A stretch of 64,000 nt of DNA from Chamaesiphon minutus PCC 6605 (GCF_000317145.1 NC_019697.1:1302001-1366000), one strand, 5' to 3'; shown: positions 16,849 to 26,536, counted from the stretch's first letter. A program made the numbers and translations. Notes: generated by a model from the letters alone, not told the origin.

Positions 16849-19746
16849 ATGTTGGCTCGTAGATACCTTGGGGGAGATAACCGCGCTCGTCAAATCGCAA
16901 CCACCTTAGAAGAAGAACTGAAGTACGAACTGCGTCAGCATGGCATTGTCGTGTGGCTCGATAAAGACGCGGCGTATAACAGCTATGTCGATCGACTGGT
17001 GGAACGTTACCAGCAAGAGCAATTTCCCTTTCCGGTGATTCCATTTCGGGGCAGCTACCTCGAAATGCTGCTGGCACTAGAACCTTATGGCAACGGCGAA
17101 TTACCCGATCGAGTGTTGATTCACATGCCTGGACATACCACCGAAAGCATTCGGAAAACGCCGATCTTAGAGTTGTATCGCGCTGGCAAATGCTATCGTA
17201 AGGCACTCAATACCCTCATTCGCGAAACTGCTTCAGGGCACGTTAACCCCGACAAGATCGAAGCCTACCTCAACACAGGAGATCTAGACCTGAGTGCCGC
17301 TGACAATTGGCTAGCAGTCGCCTGTAACCAACCGCAAGGCGATCGATCTCAATACCTCGAAAGTCTCGACCTCGAATGGGTGTTAGCTAGCACGATCGCC
17401 ACAGCAGCTACTAGCTTTAAGACCAAATTCAGCGATGCCCAGAGTCTGAGCATCCTCTCCGACTATCTCTACCGCAAGACCGGAATGGATGCAACATTCC
17501 AAACCTTTTATCGCCAATCCACAACCCTCTCCTTCAGCGATCTGGGTGAAACTTTCGTGGCATGGCTGATGTGCGTCGAATATGTCCACGATCTAGCTCG
17601 ATCGCCGATGCTGGACGATCTGAAACGGCTCAAACAACTCTCCGCACCACTCAAACAAACCTGCGATCGGTTGGTCGGTTATCTGCGCGACAGCCATCCC
17701 CAAGCCTATGAAACGATCGCCAGACAAGTAGAAGGACATCTAGAACCGGAGCTAAAAGATCTCCGACCGGAAGATCTGGGTAAAATCGATACCTTCCTGA
17801 GCGAAGAAAATGCCATCTTAGGCGGAGCATTGCAGGCACTCCAGCAGGAAGCCTGGGAAAAAGCTTTGGAGTGGGCGCAAGTTCGGTTAGAGCAGCCCTC
17901 CTTCTGGCTGGCTCGCGATCGGACTCGGCGGATCGAGTGGTTGTTAATTCGGGATGCCGCTACCCTCGGTCTGGCATTGATTCGGCACCCGCAACCGCTT
18001 CAGGGTCGAACTAATCTCACCAGTGCCTTAGAGGGTTACACGCAAACGGGGTGTACGGTCGATCGCGCCCACCGCAAATTCGAGCAACAGCGGGCTAAAC
18101 TTTTAAGCTCGACTCTGCCACATTTTGGTTCGCTTTTGGAAATTTCCGACAAGCTTCGCAGCCGTTATCGGGAATGGGCAGATGACCTCGCCCACAGCTT
18201 CGCCCAGATCTGTGAAAGTGAAGGATTTTTGCCAGTAGAATCCCTGCAACAGCGATCGCTCTACGAGCAAGAGGTGCATCCGCTTACCCAAACCGCTGCG
18301 AAGACCGCCTATTTCATCATCGATGCCTTTCGCTATGAGATGGCCACCGAACTGATCTCCGCTTTTGAAGGCGCAGGCACGAACGTTACCCTCAGAGCGC
18401 GTTATGCGGAGTTACCCACCATTACCGCAGTAGGGATGAATGTCCTCGCTCCGCTGAGTAAAGCTGGAAAACTCACCCTGGGGAGCGATCGGGGGTTCAA
18501 GGGCTTCAAAACGGGCGAATATACCGTCCGCAAGCCAGATGAGCGGGTGCGGGCGATGGGCGATCGCAGCGTGGATAATGTTAATTCCGGTCGGCGGCGA
18601 GTGCGACAGCTTAAATTGAGCGAAGTTTGCGATCGATCGACCGACAGTTTGAAACAAGGATGTGCGAATGCGGATTTAATCGTCGTTCATAGTCAAGAAA
18701 TCGACGATGCGGGGGAAGCCAATCTGGGTTTAATTGCCTTTGAAGAGTGCCTCAAGCAGTTAAAATCGGCATGGAATCGACTCAAAAGCATTGGCATCAA
18801 TGAATTTGTCTTTACGGCCGATCATGGTTTCCTGCTCCAAGACCAGACCACCAAACAAGTAACCTGGGGGACGATCCGCGCTCCGCAACGGCGTTATATT
18901 CTCGACGACCATCCGCGAGCCGAGGCAGAAACCGTCACAGTGTCTCTGGGCGCACTTAATTATGAAGGTCAGACCGGATATTTACTCTTTCGTAAAGATA
19001 CTGCGGTATTTGCAACGGGGAATCCTGGCGCAACCTTCGTTCACGGTGGCAATAGTCTCCAAGAGCGGGTAATTCCGGTGTTGAGCGTATCGCATAATCG
19101 CGATGTCAGCAGTTTCAAAACCGTCAAATACGCGGTAGAAGTCCAAGCGCAACCAGATATTGCCGGATTTAGTCGGCTGAAAGTTCGAGTCAAACCAGCA
19201 CCTGTCGCCCAAGGCGTGCTCAGTTTTACTGGAGCTAAAACGATCGCCTTAGCTCTGAGGGTACCAGATCGTCACGATATCCAAGTGAATATTAAAGATG
19301 TACCCAATGTCGCGATCCAAAATCAGCAGATCCCCGTCCAATTGAATGCAGAATGGGTAGAGGTGGTCTTCGACCTCGCTGGATACCAAGACGAACGAGT
19401 CAGAATCGAGGTTTACCATCCAGATGCTTCAGAAGATGTCGAACCTGCAACTCTAGAGTCGTACTTTAAGGTCGCTGGCACCCTGCGCCGGACGAAAGAT
19501 ACGCCCATTACAGTCCAGACTAGTGGCGATTGGCAAGATAGCTTTGCCGACCCCAATGTGGGTCGAGTTTTTCTCCACCTCCAGCAGCATGGTTCGATCG
19601 CGGAATCCGAACTTGCGATAATTTTAGGCAATCCGCGTCAAGTTCGCCGCTTCGCTGTCGCCTTTGAGGAATACCTCCAGAAAGTACCGTTCTCAGTCAG
19701 GACTGAAGCTACCAGTAGTGGTAAACGCTACGTCAAACAAACCTAA
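16849..19746 (+). CDS. pglZ: BREX phosphatase-domain protein PglZ
   Basis: About 965 residues. The alkaline-phosphatase-superfamily core is visible: AYFIIDAFRYEMATEL at about residue 485 (nucleophile-region Asp), the LPTITAVGMNVLAPLSK segment, and FVFTADHGFLLQDQ at about 655 (metal-binding Asp-His). The N-terminus (ATTLEEELKYELRQHGIVVW) is typical. A beta-rich domain follows, then a C-terminal winged-helix-like domain from about residue 895 (VFLHLQQHGSIAESELAIIL) that recurs in the protein at 50766-52157. PglZ is the universal BREX component; its enzymatic target is unknown. I chose the ATG at 16849 because upstream sequence belongs to the inserted pair. brxD begins 12 bases after the stop. 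Confidence 0.88.
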   Translation: MLARRYLGGDNRARQIATTLEEELKYELRQHGIVVWLDKDAAYNSYVDRLVERYQQEQFPFPVIPFRGSYLEMLLALEPYGNGELPDRVLIHMPGHTTESIRKTPILELYRAGKCYRKALNTLIRETASGHVNPDKIEAYLNTGDLDLSAADNWLAVACNQPQGDRSQYLESLDLEWVLASTIATAATSFKTKFSDAQSLSILSDYLYRKTGMDATFQTFYRQSTTLSFSDLGETFVAWLMCVEYVHDLARSPMLDDLKRLKQLSAPLKQTCDRLVGYLRDSHPQAYETIARQVEGHLEPELKDLRPEDLGKIDTFLSEENAILGGALQALQQEAWEKALEWAQVRLEQPSFWLARDRTRRIEWLLIRDAATLGLALIRHPQPLQGRTNLTSALEGYTQTGCTVDRAHRKFEQQRAKLLSSTLPHFGSLLEISDKLRSRYREWADDLAHSFAQICESEGFLPVESLQQRSLYEQEVHPLTQTAAKTAYFIIDAFRYEMATELISAFEGAGTNVTLRARYAELPTITAVGMNVLAPLSKAGKLTLGSDRGFKGFKTGEYTVRKPDERVRAMGDRSVDNVNSGRRRVRQLKLSEVCDRSTDSLKQGCANADLIVVHSQEIDDAGEANLGLIAFEECLKQLKSAWNRLKSIGINEFVFTADHGFLLQDQTTKQVTWGTIRAPQRRYILDDHPRAEAETVTVSLGALNYEGQTGYLLFRKDTAVFATGNPGATFVHGGNSLQERVIPVLSVSHNRDVSSFKTVKYAVEVQAQPDIAGFSRLKVRVKPAPVAQGVLSFTGAKTIALALRVPDRHDIQVNIKDVPNVAIQNQQIPVQLNAEWVEVVFDLAGYQDERVRIEVYHPDASEDVEPATLESYFKVAGTLRRTKDTPITVQTSGDWQDSFADPNVGRVFLHLQQHGSIAESELAIILGNPRQVRRFAVAFEEYLQKVPFSVRTEATSSGKRYVKQT

Positions 19747-19758
19747 CCTAGATCCGAT

Positions 19759-21078
19759 ATGGCAATCAGCGAAAAAGACACAGAGCATATTTTAGAGAGA
19801 CTCCGTTCAGGCACCGTCCCCGAACGGGGGCTAGAAGCCTTTGCTGTAGGGATCGATAAGCAGCAGACCGAAATCCGTCGTCAACTCAGTCTTGCGGCCA
19901 GTGGGGAAGGAGTATTCAAGTTTCTCAGGGGTGGTTATGGCTGTGGTAAAACATTCATGTCCCGTCTGGCTGTCTTAGAAGCACAGGAGCAAGGGTTTGC
20001 CACTAGCTTTGTCGTAGTCTCGGATAACGACCTGCATTTTTATAAATTTGATGATGTATATCGTAAAGTAGTGCAAGAATTAGGTACCAGTTCTTGCCCC
20101 AGAGGTGCCCTGAGCGACATCATCGATCGCTGGATTGCCAAGGTCGAAGACGCGCTGATTGCTGGCGGTGCTGACGAAGAAAGTGAGGGCTTCGATGCCC
20201 AAGTCCAACAGCGGATGGAAGAAGAATTAGCATCTCTCACTGCCGGAAAAGCTCCAGAAGATATGGCGCGAGTCCTCCGCGCGATTTTTCAACTCAAACA
20301 ACAAGGCGAAGTCGCCGAAGCCAGTGCCTTACTAGCTTGGCTATCCGGTAGTGAAAATGTATCTGCCAGTGCCAAGAAGGTGGCAGGGATTAAGGGTGAC
20401 ATCGGCAGTCGCGAAGCCCTAGATTACCTCCAGGGTATTCTGGAAATCACCAAGGCAGCGGGCTATAAAGGACTGGTGATCGCGATCGATGAAGCTGAGA
20501 CTATTTTGAGAATGCGCCATGATGTGCGCGGTAAATCCCTCAACGGTATCCGCCAGATTTGCGATGCGGCGGATCGCTATCGCGGGTTGCTGTGGTTATT
20601 TACCGGAACCTCGGAATTCTTCGACACCCAGCGCGGCGTTGCTGGACTCCAGCCACTCTACGAGCGGATTAAGTTCCAGGATGAAGGCGGATTTGTCAGC
20701 ACTCGTCAGCCCCAGCTAGAACTCAAACCCTTCGATGCCAATCGGCTGAAGGAAGTGGCACTCAAGTTGAGGGAAATATATCCCGCAGTCGATCGCCACC
20801 GTCTGATGAACAAAGTTACCGTAGACTTTATCGATCGATTAGTGGCAAAAACCACTCAAGGTTTCCAAGGCGATGTGGGTGTAGTCCCCCGTCAGTTCCT
20901 CCGGCAATTCGTCAATGTGCTGGATCTCACCGATGAGAATGAAGACTACGATCCGATGGTAGTGGCAGGCTTCGATCGAACTGCACTAAATGAGATCGAA
21001 CAGAGATTGAGCGCAGGACTTCCCTACCTCGATCCCGAACCAGAGGATGACAAGGGATACTCCCTAGTTGAGTTTTAG
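19759..21078 (+). CDS. brxD: BREX ATP-binding protein BrxD (DUF2791)
   Basis: A 439-residue P-loop ATPase. Walker A is in FLRGGYGCGKTFMSRL at about residues 52-67, and Walker B in LVIAIDEAETILRMR at about 238-252. RGLLWLFTGTSEFFDTQRG is a sensor-like segment. This is the ORC/Cdc6-related DUF2791 family found as BrxD in BREX types that also carry BrxHI. It lies 12 bases after pglZ and 2 bases before brxHI, so the three genes are one transcription unit. The frame is intact. Confidence 0.88.
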   Translation: MAISEKDTEHILERLRSGTVPERGLEAFAVGIDKQQTEIRRQLSLAASGEGVFKFLRGGYGCGKTFMSRLAVLEAQEQGFATSFVVVSDNDLHFYKFDDVYRKVVQELGTSSCPRGALSDIIDRWIAKVEDALIAGGADEESEGFDAQVQQRMEEELASLTAGKAPEDMARVLRAIFQLKQQGEVAEASALLAWLSGSENVSASAKKVAGIKGDIGSREALDYLQGILEITKAAGYKGLVIAIDEAETILRMRHDVRGKSLNGIRQICDAADRYRGLLWLFTGTSEFFDTQRGVAGLQPLYERIKFQDEGGFVSTRQPQLELKPFDANRLKEVALKLREIYPAVDRHRLMNKVTVDFIDRLVAKTTQGFQGDVGVVPRQFLRQFVNVLDLTDENEDYDPMVVAGFDRTALNEIEQRLSAGLPYLDPEPEDDKGYSLVEF

Positions 21079-21080
21079 CC

Positions 21081-23192
21081 ATGACATCCGCCTTCTCCCG
21101 CTTTCCGCCCCGACTCCAAGCCGCGATTGCTTCAAACTTAGGCTGGACATCGCTGCGTCCGGTGCAAGAACTATCGAGCCACGCCTTACTTGACGGCAAA
21201 AATGCGGTCATCCTCGCCCCAACCGCAGGTGGCAAGACGGAAGCAGCGATGTTTCCGCTGCTGGCGAAGCTGATGGCTGACGAACCCAAAGGCGTTGGGA
21301 TGATTTATGTCGCGCCGATTAAAGCTTTGTTGAACAATCAAGCAGATCGATTGGGGCGTTACACCGAGATGGTTGGTTTACGGCGATTCCTCTGGCATGG
21401 CGATATCAAAGCTGCTGACAAAAGACGGTTTCTGAACGAACCTGCTGCACTGCTGATGACCACGCCAGAATCATTAGAAGTCATGCTCCTCTCGGCAAAA
21501 GTGCCCCATGTCCAACTATTTCAAGACTTACGGGCAATCGTCATCGACGAAGTTCACTCTCTAGCTGGCAGCGATCGCGGCACACAGCTTATTTCCGTTC
21601 TGGAGCGGTTGGCAAGATTTACACCGAATGACATCCAGCGGATCGGGCTGAGTGCGACCATCGGGAATCCAGCGGATATCCTGACCTGGATGCAGGGGAC
21701 TTCCCACAGAGAGAGTTGTATTATCGATCCGCCCAAAGTAACTTCGCACAAAGACCTCAGAATTTATCTCCGCGATACCATCGGCAGTATTGCAACAGCG
21801 GCCAGCACCAAAGCTGCCGATCGCAAAAGCCTATTCTTCTGTCAAAGTCGCGCCCTTGCCGAAGACATTGCCGATCGAATGCGCGATCGTGGCACCGATG
21901 TCTTCGTCCACCACAGCTCGGTCTCGCTAGAGGAACGGACTGCTGCGGAAGCTCGATTTCAGTATGGGACAAACGCCTGTATCGTTTGCACTTCAACGTT
22001 AGAACTCGGCATCGATGTCGGCGATCTAGACCTAGTGCTCCAAGCCAATGCACCCTCGACAGTATCCTCCTTTTTGCAGCGGCTCGGTCGCACGGGTCGC
22101 CGTGCCGGACAGCAAGCCAACACCACCTTTTACTGCGAAGATATCGAACCAGTTTTACAAGCGATCTCCATCATCGAGCTGGCAAGAACGGGATGGGTTG
22201 AGTCAGTTCCCGTTCAGACAAGAGCTTGGCCTGTGCTAGTGCATCAGTTACTGGCACTAACGCTTCAGTTTGGTGGTGTGAGCACCGAGCGATGCTGGGA
22301 GTATCTTTCGGTCGTACCTGACTTTAGCGGGATTGCCTACGCAGAATTTGAAACCTTAATTGAGCACATGACTCAGACAGGGTATCTATTTGGATCTGGA
22401 GGATTGCTATCGATCGGCGATAAAGCAGAGAAGGTCTATGGTCGGAAGAACTTTATGGAGCTTTATGCTGTATTTAGTAGCCCGCAGCTTTATAAAGTTC
22501 AAACTAAAGCCAACTATACAATTGGCTCCTTAGAGCAGATCTTCGTCGATAAACTAGTTCCAGAAGTTAGCTCATTCATTTTAGGCGGGAGATCTTGGAC
22601 GGTATTGCACGTCAACCATGCGGAGCGAAGCGTGTTGGTGATACCAGCTCCACGCGGGAAAAAGCCCAGTTGGGGAGGATTCATCCCAGAATTGCTGGGA
22701 TTTGAACTATGTCAGCAGGTTCGGCAAATCATTCTCAGTCAAGATTCGCTCCCTTACCTTGATGAGCAAGCACAGTTCGTACTGGATGAATATCGGCACG
22801 AACTAGCCCCGCTACTAAAGTCCTCTGGCTGGAGTCTTCAATTTGACCCAGATCGAGCCATCTGCTGGACATTTGCAGGTGGTGCCATCAATCACACACT
22901 TAAATATGGACTGCAAGTTTATTCAGACTCAAAAATAGTTGTCGATAATTTTAAATTAAAAATTGAAGGAGATAGTTTTACAATAAATAGTTTGAAACTG
23001 GCGATCGCAGAGATTTCCAAACCTTCATTTTGGCAATCGGCAGCAACTCAAGCTGCTATATCAATCAATTTACCAGAGTATCGACTCAGTAAATTCCAAC
23101 AAGCATTACCGGATATCTATTCTATTGAAATCATTCAAAACTACTTGCTAGATATTTCTAAGTCTATTGAGTTTCTTCAAAGAGTTAAGTAG
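21081..23192 (+). CDS. brxHI: BREX Lhr-like helicase BrxHI
   Basis: A 703-residue superfamily 2 helicase. Motif I LAPTAGGKTEAAMFPL, motif II IVIDEVHSLAG, motif III IGLSATIGNPADIL, motif V CTSTLELGIDVGDLDLVLQ and motif VI FLQRLGRTGRRAG are all intact. The C-terminal 300 residues are an Lhr-type winged-helix and accessory region. With pglX, pglZ and brxD this gives the downstream half of a BREX locus with BrxD/BrxHI (type 2 or type 6 like; type 6 is my preference because pglX-pglZ-brxD-brxHI are contiguous). BrxA, BrxB, BrxC and BrxE are not in the window. Confidence 0.88.
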   Translation: MTSAFSRFPPRLQAAIASNLGWTSLRPVQELSSHALLDGKNAVILAPTAGGKTEAAMFPLLAKLMADEPKGVGMIYVAPIKALLNNQADRLGRYTEMVGLRRFLWHGDIKAADKRRFLNEPAALLMTTPESLEVMLLSAKVPHVQLFQDLRAIVIDEVHSLAGSDRGTQLISVLERLARFTPNDIQRIGLSATIGNPADILTWMQGTSHRESCIIDPPKVTSHKDLRIYLRDTIGSIATAASTKAADRKSLFFCQSRALAEDIADRMRDRGTDVFVHHSSVSLEERTAAEARFQYGTNACIVCTSTLELGIDVGDLDLVLQANAPSTVSSFLQRLGRTGRRAGQQANTTFYCEDIEPVLQAISIIELARTGWVESVPVQTRAWPVLVHQLLALTLQFGGVSTERCWEYLSVVPDFSGIAYAEFETLIEHMTQTGYLFGSGGLLSIGDKAEKVYGRKNFMELYAVFSSPQLYKVQTKANYTIGSLEQIFVDKLVPEVSSFILGGRSWTVLHVNHAERSVLVIPAPRGKKPSWGGFIPELLGFELCQQVRQIILSQDSLPYLDEQAQFVLDEYRHELAPLLKSSGWSLQFDPDRAICWTFAGGAINHTLKYGLQVYSDSKIVVDNFKLKIEGDSFTINSLKLAIAEISKPSFWQSAATQAAISINLPEYRLSKFQQALPDIYSIEIIQNYLLDISKSIEFLQRVK

Positions 23193-23265
23193 GGCTTGCC
23201 GATCGAATCTTCATAGCATCTACTAATATACAAAAATACTTTTGTATATTAGTATTAACTAGATC

Positions 23266-24063
23266 TTAACAGGGGATCGGGTCTTCCTCTTCCACGGGGA
23301 AATCGACCGAATCGTCACAGATCTGTGCGGGTAAGGTTTCAACGGAATTCAGGCTGGGTTGAGATGGGGTACGGGGGGCGGCTAATGCGGGAGTTGCATC
23401 CAGCAGATTGAGGCTACTTTGGCGGAGAAATCGGCTGATTCGAGTGCAAGAGGATAGATATAGGTATGGGTTTTGGGGCGCGGCTAGGTGGATTAGTGGT
23501 TGCCCAGATGTTTCGATTAGTTCGATTTCTTGGGGGTTAGTAATTGTCGCAGGCAAGATCCGCAGATCGATATTATCGGTTAGTAGAGCTGCGGTTGGGA
23601 GGCTGGGATGCCAGAATTTAAAGTTATTATTTTTGACAAAGTGAATTTGCCAGGGCAGAGTACAAATTTCTTGAAAATAGCTTAATCCTTCACTCCGACC
23701 GTTACTGACAAACCAAAATTCACGATCGATATCATCTTGAATAATGCCAGAACTTTCAATCCACTCGAAAAATAGCTGCTGGGAATAGCTAGCTAACTTA
23801 ACTACAAGTACTGGATATTTTTGCGCGATATAGTAAATATCATCAGTCAAGTATTCTTTAAATCCATCGGTGGTAAAGTATCGATCGGGTGAGTATGCAG
23901 CTAATAAGCCTGGATTATACAGTTTTGAAAGTGGCGAACCATAGCTAGTATCGATCGTCACAACTTGGATACCTCGATCGAGATACAGTCCTTCAATCAA
24001 GGCTCTCGCTGTCCAAGATTTGCCAACTTTCGGTAATTGTCCGCCGACCCAATGGATTTTCAT
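23266..24063 (-). CDS. ParA/MinD-like P-loop NTPase, uncharacterised
   Basis: A 265-residue protein with a P-loop at the very N-terminus (MKIHWVGGQLPKVGKSWTAR), then VVTIDTSYGSP as a switch-like Asp. The rest (YYIAQKYPVLVVKLASYSQQ, FWFVSNGRSEGLSYFQEI) fits a SIMIBI-type ATPase that has lost some ParA motifs. The C-terminus is Pro- and Ser-rich and probably disordered. The start overlaps (ATGA) the stop of the small membrane-protein gene that IS982 interrupts. It is the last gene of a minus-strand operon starting near 28.3 kb, and converges with brxHI. Confidence 0.65.
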   Translation of the reverse strand: MKIHWVGGQLPKVGKSWTARALIEGLYLDRGIQVVTIDTSYGSPLSKLYNPGLLAAYSPDRYFTTDGFKEYLTDDIYYIAQKYPVLVVKLASYSQQLFFEWIESSGIIQDDIDREFWFVSNGRSEGLSYFQEICTLPWQIHFVKNNNFKFWHPSLPTAALLTDNIDLRILPATITNPQEIELIETSGQPLIHLAAPQNPYLYLSSCTRISRFLRQSSLNLLDATPALAAPRTPSQPSLNSVETLPAQICDDSVDFPVEEEDPIPC

Positions 24064-24188
24064 CGGATTTTAGCGAAGGTTAAATTAACTTTTGCTCCAT
24101 GTTGAATCTGGAGTTGTTCGATCGTGCCGCGATTAACTTCGATCGCCGCATCATATTGTTGTAAAGTAGCATAAGTCGGACACTTATC

Positions 24189-25528
24189 ACCTGAGTTCGA
24201 TGAGGCTGTGCCTCATCATCAAATCAAGTCTCTGACTGTGCTTGAGTCATAAACATCAATTATTAAAATGAGATATTTCCAAGTCATTATCAATAAGCTT
24301 TGATTATTGATAATGACTTGGAAGTAAAACGTCGATCGATAATTACAAATAATTAACAATTAATAAGTTATTAAAAGTTCTGAGGAGCGGTCGGCAAATA
24401 AAAGTACAAATAGCATTGCAACCCTTATGTATAATCTCTGATTCTGGTTAAATTAATATATATATTAGAAAACCACACTTAGATGATGGACTTAACCGAA
24501 CTATTTTGTGAAATAGATGATTTCTGCCAAGATTGGCTAGCAACTTTTTCATCAATATCTTTCCCTGCCAACGGTAATAGCTTACCAAAACGCTGCGGCC
24601 TATCACTGAGCGAGGTCATGACTATTTCTATTCATTTCCATCAGTCAAGCTATCGAACATTTAAGGATTATTACCTCAAAAATGTTTGTCAAAACTTAAC
24701 TGATTATTTTCCAAAGTTGGTTAGTTACAATAGAATGGTGGAGTTGATGCCAAATGTTTTAATAGCTTGCCTTTATTATCTCAACTCTCGTCAAGGTAAG
24801 GTGACTGGAATTAGTTTCGTGGATAGCACGGCTATTCCAGTTTGTCACCCAAAAAGAATTAAAAGAAATAAGGTTTTCAAAGAAACTGCCAAGCTGAGTA
24901 AGAGTTCTATGGGATGGTACTTTGGATTCAAGCTTCATTTAATTATTAATGATTGCGGAGAGATATTAAGCTGCAAAATCACACCTGGCAATGTCGATGA
25001 CCGCACACATTTGCCATCAATGACACAGGGAATATCAGGAAAAATATTTGGAGACAAAGGATATATTAAGAAAGAACTATTTGAAGAATTATTAAATAAA
25101 GGATTGCAGCTAATTACGCCACTAAAATCTAATATGAAAAACAAGCTCATCTTGATGGATGACAAAATATCACTTCGGAAACGCTCGCTGATTGAAACGG
25201 TAAATGACCAGTTAAAAAATATTTGTTATTTAGTCCATTCTCGCCATCGGAGCTTGCATAATTTCATGCTAAATCTGATTACAGCATTAATTGCTTATAC
25301 TCATCAACCTAAAAAGCCGAGTTTGAAGCTAGATGAGCCTGCTCAAAACTTCTTTAGTATTGTTCCTATTTAGCCGATTATTTATTTATTAACTTAACTC
25401 AATATTTTCAATCATTAATCATCTTAATGATGGGTTTTATCGTGCCAAAATTTACATAAAATTTGCTATTAAGCTGAACATGTTGTCACATCTGAGTTCG
25501 ATGAGGCTATGCCTCATCGAACTCAGGT
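24189..25528 (+). mobile_element. IS982-family insertion sequence
   Basis: Terminal inverted repeats are ACCTGAGTTCGATGAGGC (24189-24206) and its exact complement at 25511-25528. Next to the right end the sequence folds on itself: CTGAGTTCGATGAGGC at 25493 and GCCTCATCGAACTCAG around a 3-base loop. No clear target duplication flanks the element. It interrupts a small gene of the minus-strand operon. Confidence 0.82.
24483..25373 (+). CDS. IS982-family transposase
   Basis: A 296-residue intact transposase. DDE residues are visible in TGISFVDSTAIPVCHPKRI, GKIFGDKGYIKKEL and RSLIETVNDQLKNI. The phrase SSMGWYFGFKLHLIIN is typical of the IS982 family, and the length is as expected. The frame is complete and the ends match, so the element could be active. 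Confidence 0.9.
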   Translation: MMDLTELFCEIDDFCQDWLATFSSISFPANGNSLPKRCGLSLSEVMTISIHFHQSSYRTFKDYYLKNVCQNLTDYFPKLVSYNRMVELMPNVLIACLYYLNSRQGKVTGISFVDSTAIPVCHPKRIKRNKVFKETAKLSKSSMGWYFGFKLHLIINDCGEILSCKITPGNVDDRTHLPSMTQGISGKIFGDKGYIKKELFEELLNKGLQLITPLKSNMKNKLILMDDKISLRKRSLIETVNDQLKNICYLVHSRHRSLHNFMLNLITALIAYTHQPKKPSLKLDEPAQNFFSIVPI

Positions 25529-25643
25529 TTGTAGCCAAATTGGACAGAAGGCAAGAGCGAGAAAAAGGAGATGAGACTTATTGAAAGGTTTTTTATTAGT
25601 TTTGTAAATATTAAATATGTTACGCATCATATTCGTTTTGACC

Positions 25644-26495
25644 TCAACTCCAAATATCGATCTTAGGTAAATTAAATGAGGATGCCTGGATGGAACTAGC
25701 GGGTTGGGCGATGCCTTTGGATTCGTTCTGGATGATTGAAACACCTTCAGGATCGATCGTATAAATGCTGGCTACTTCCAGTTGAGCGGCAAGTAGATCG
25801 TCGATGCCGATTTGAATCGCGGCGGCGGGATTACGGTAGAAGCTACTTTTAGCGGCAACGATCGCGATATGTTCTAGTTCGGCTCCGGTATAGTTATCGG
25901 TTGCTTCGAGGATGTTCATCCACTCTTCACCAGTCATTCGTCCGTGCTCTAAATCTGCATAGGCTCGATCGAATCTCGCGCAGTGGAGTTGCAGAATTTG
26001 TTTTCGCTCTGCATCGAATGGGAAGTCCAGGTAAAATATTTTATCGAATCGACCAGACCGCTTGAGCGGAGTGGGCAGATTCATCAGGTTCATAGTTGCC
26101 AGGACGAATGTTTCGGAGGTTTTTTCTTGGAGGTAGGTGAGGATAATTCCCAGAAATTCGCCGGAGTCATCGCCGATGAAAAATTTGTCGAACTCGTCGA
26201 AATAAATGATGCAGGGTTCGATCGCATCAATTCGGTTTAAAAGTTGCTTGAATTTTTTTGCACCGCCAGATTTAGCGACATCAATGCCAACGCTAATTAG
26301 CGGGAATCCTAAGATTTTGGCGGCTTGCTTGGCGAGATAGCTTTTTCCCGCACCTGGAATCCCGACGAGTAGCCAGCCACGCGGCAAGGGTAGATTTGCG
26401 GCTCTGGCGGCAGGAGAGAAATCCATCTGGACTTGTTTGAGGGCAGTTTTAATATGCTCTAGACCACCAATATCTTTAGTGGTGGTGCCGCTCAT
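25644..26495 (-). CDS. AAA+ ATPase (Ycf46/FtsH-like), uncharacterised
   Basis: A 283-residue classical AAA ATPase. Walker A is LLVGIPGAGKSYLAK, Walker B IIYFDEFDKFF, sensor 1 FVLATMNLMNLP, and the arginine finger is in LKRSGRFDKIFYLDFP. The AAA lid follows (TDNYTGAELEHIAIVAAKSS). The domain begins at DIGGLEHIKTAL without a large N-terminal domain. The separate frame just upstream (26537-26788) may be a detached N-terminal part. It belongs to the unknown minus-strand operon and may power remodelling of a membrane-associated partner. Confidence 0.8.
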   Translation of the reverse strand: MSGTTTKDIGGLEHIKTALKQVQMDFSPAARAANLPLPRGWLLVGIPGAGKSYLAKQAAKILGFPLISVGIDVAKSGGAKKFKQLLNRIDAIEPCIIYFDEFDKFFIGDDSGEFLGIILTYLQEKTSETFVLATMNLMNLPTPLKRSGRFDKIFYLDFPFDAERKQILQLHCARFDRAYADLEHGRMTGEEWMNILEATDNYTGAELEHIAIVAAKSSFYRNPAAAIQIGIDDLLAAQLEVASIYTIDPEGVSIIQNESKGIAQPASSIQASSFNLPKIDIWS

Positions 26496-26536
26496 GAATT
26501 CTAGTCCGTAGGTGGCAAATACTTGATATTTGTACT

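Larger units (their letters stand above)
24060..25630 (-). pseudogene. Small membrane-protein gene split by IS982
   Basis: Two pieces flank the IS982 element: 25529-25630 (MMRNIFNIYKTNKKPF, then SHLLFLALAFCPIWLQ) and 24060-24188 (DKCPTYATLQQYDAAIEVNR, GAKVNLTFAKIR, stop). Removing 24189-25528 joins them in frame into a protein of about 76 residues with one hydrophobic segment followed by a short soluble domain. The start lies 13 bases downstream of the AAA+ ATPase stop and the end overlaps the P-loop gene by ATGA, so it is a true operon member. Function unknown. Confidence 0.7.
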
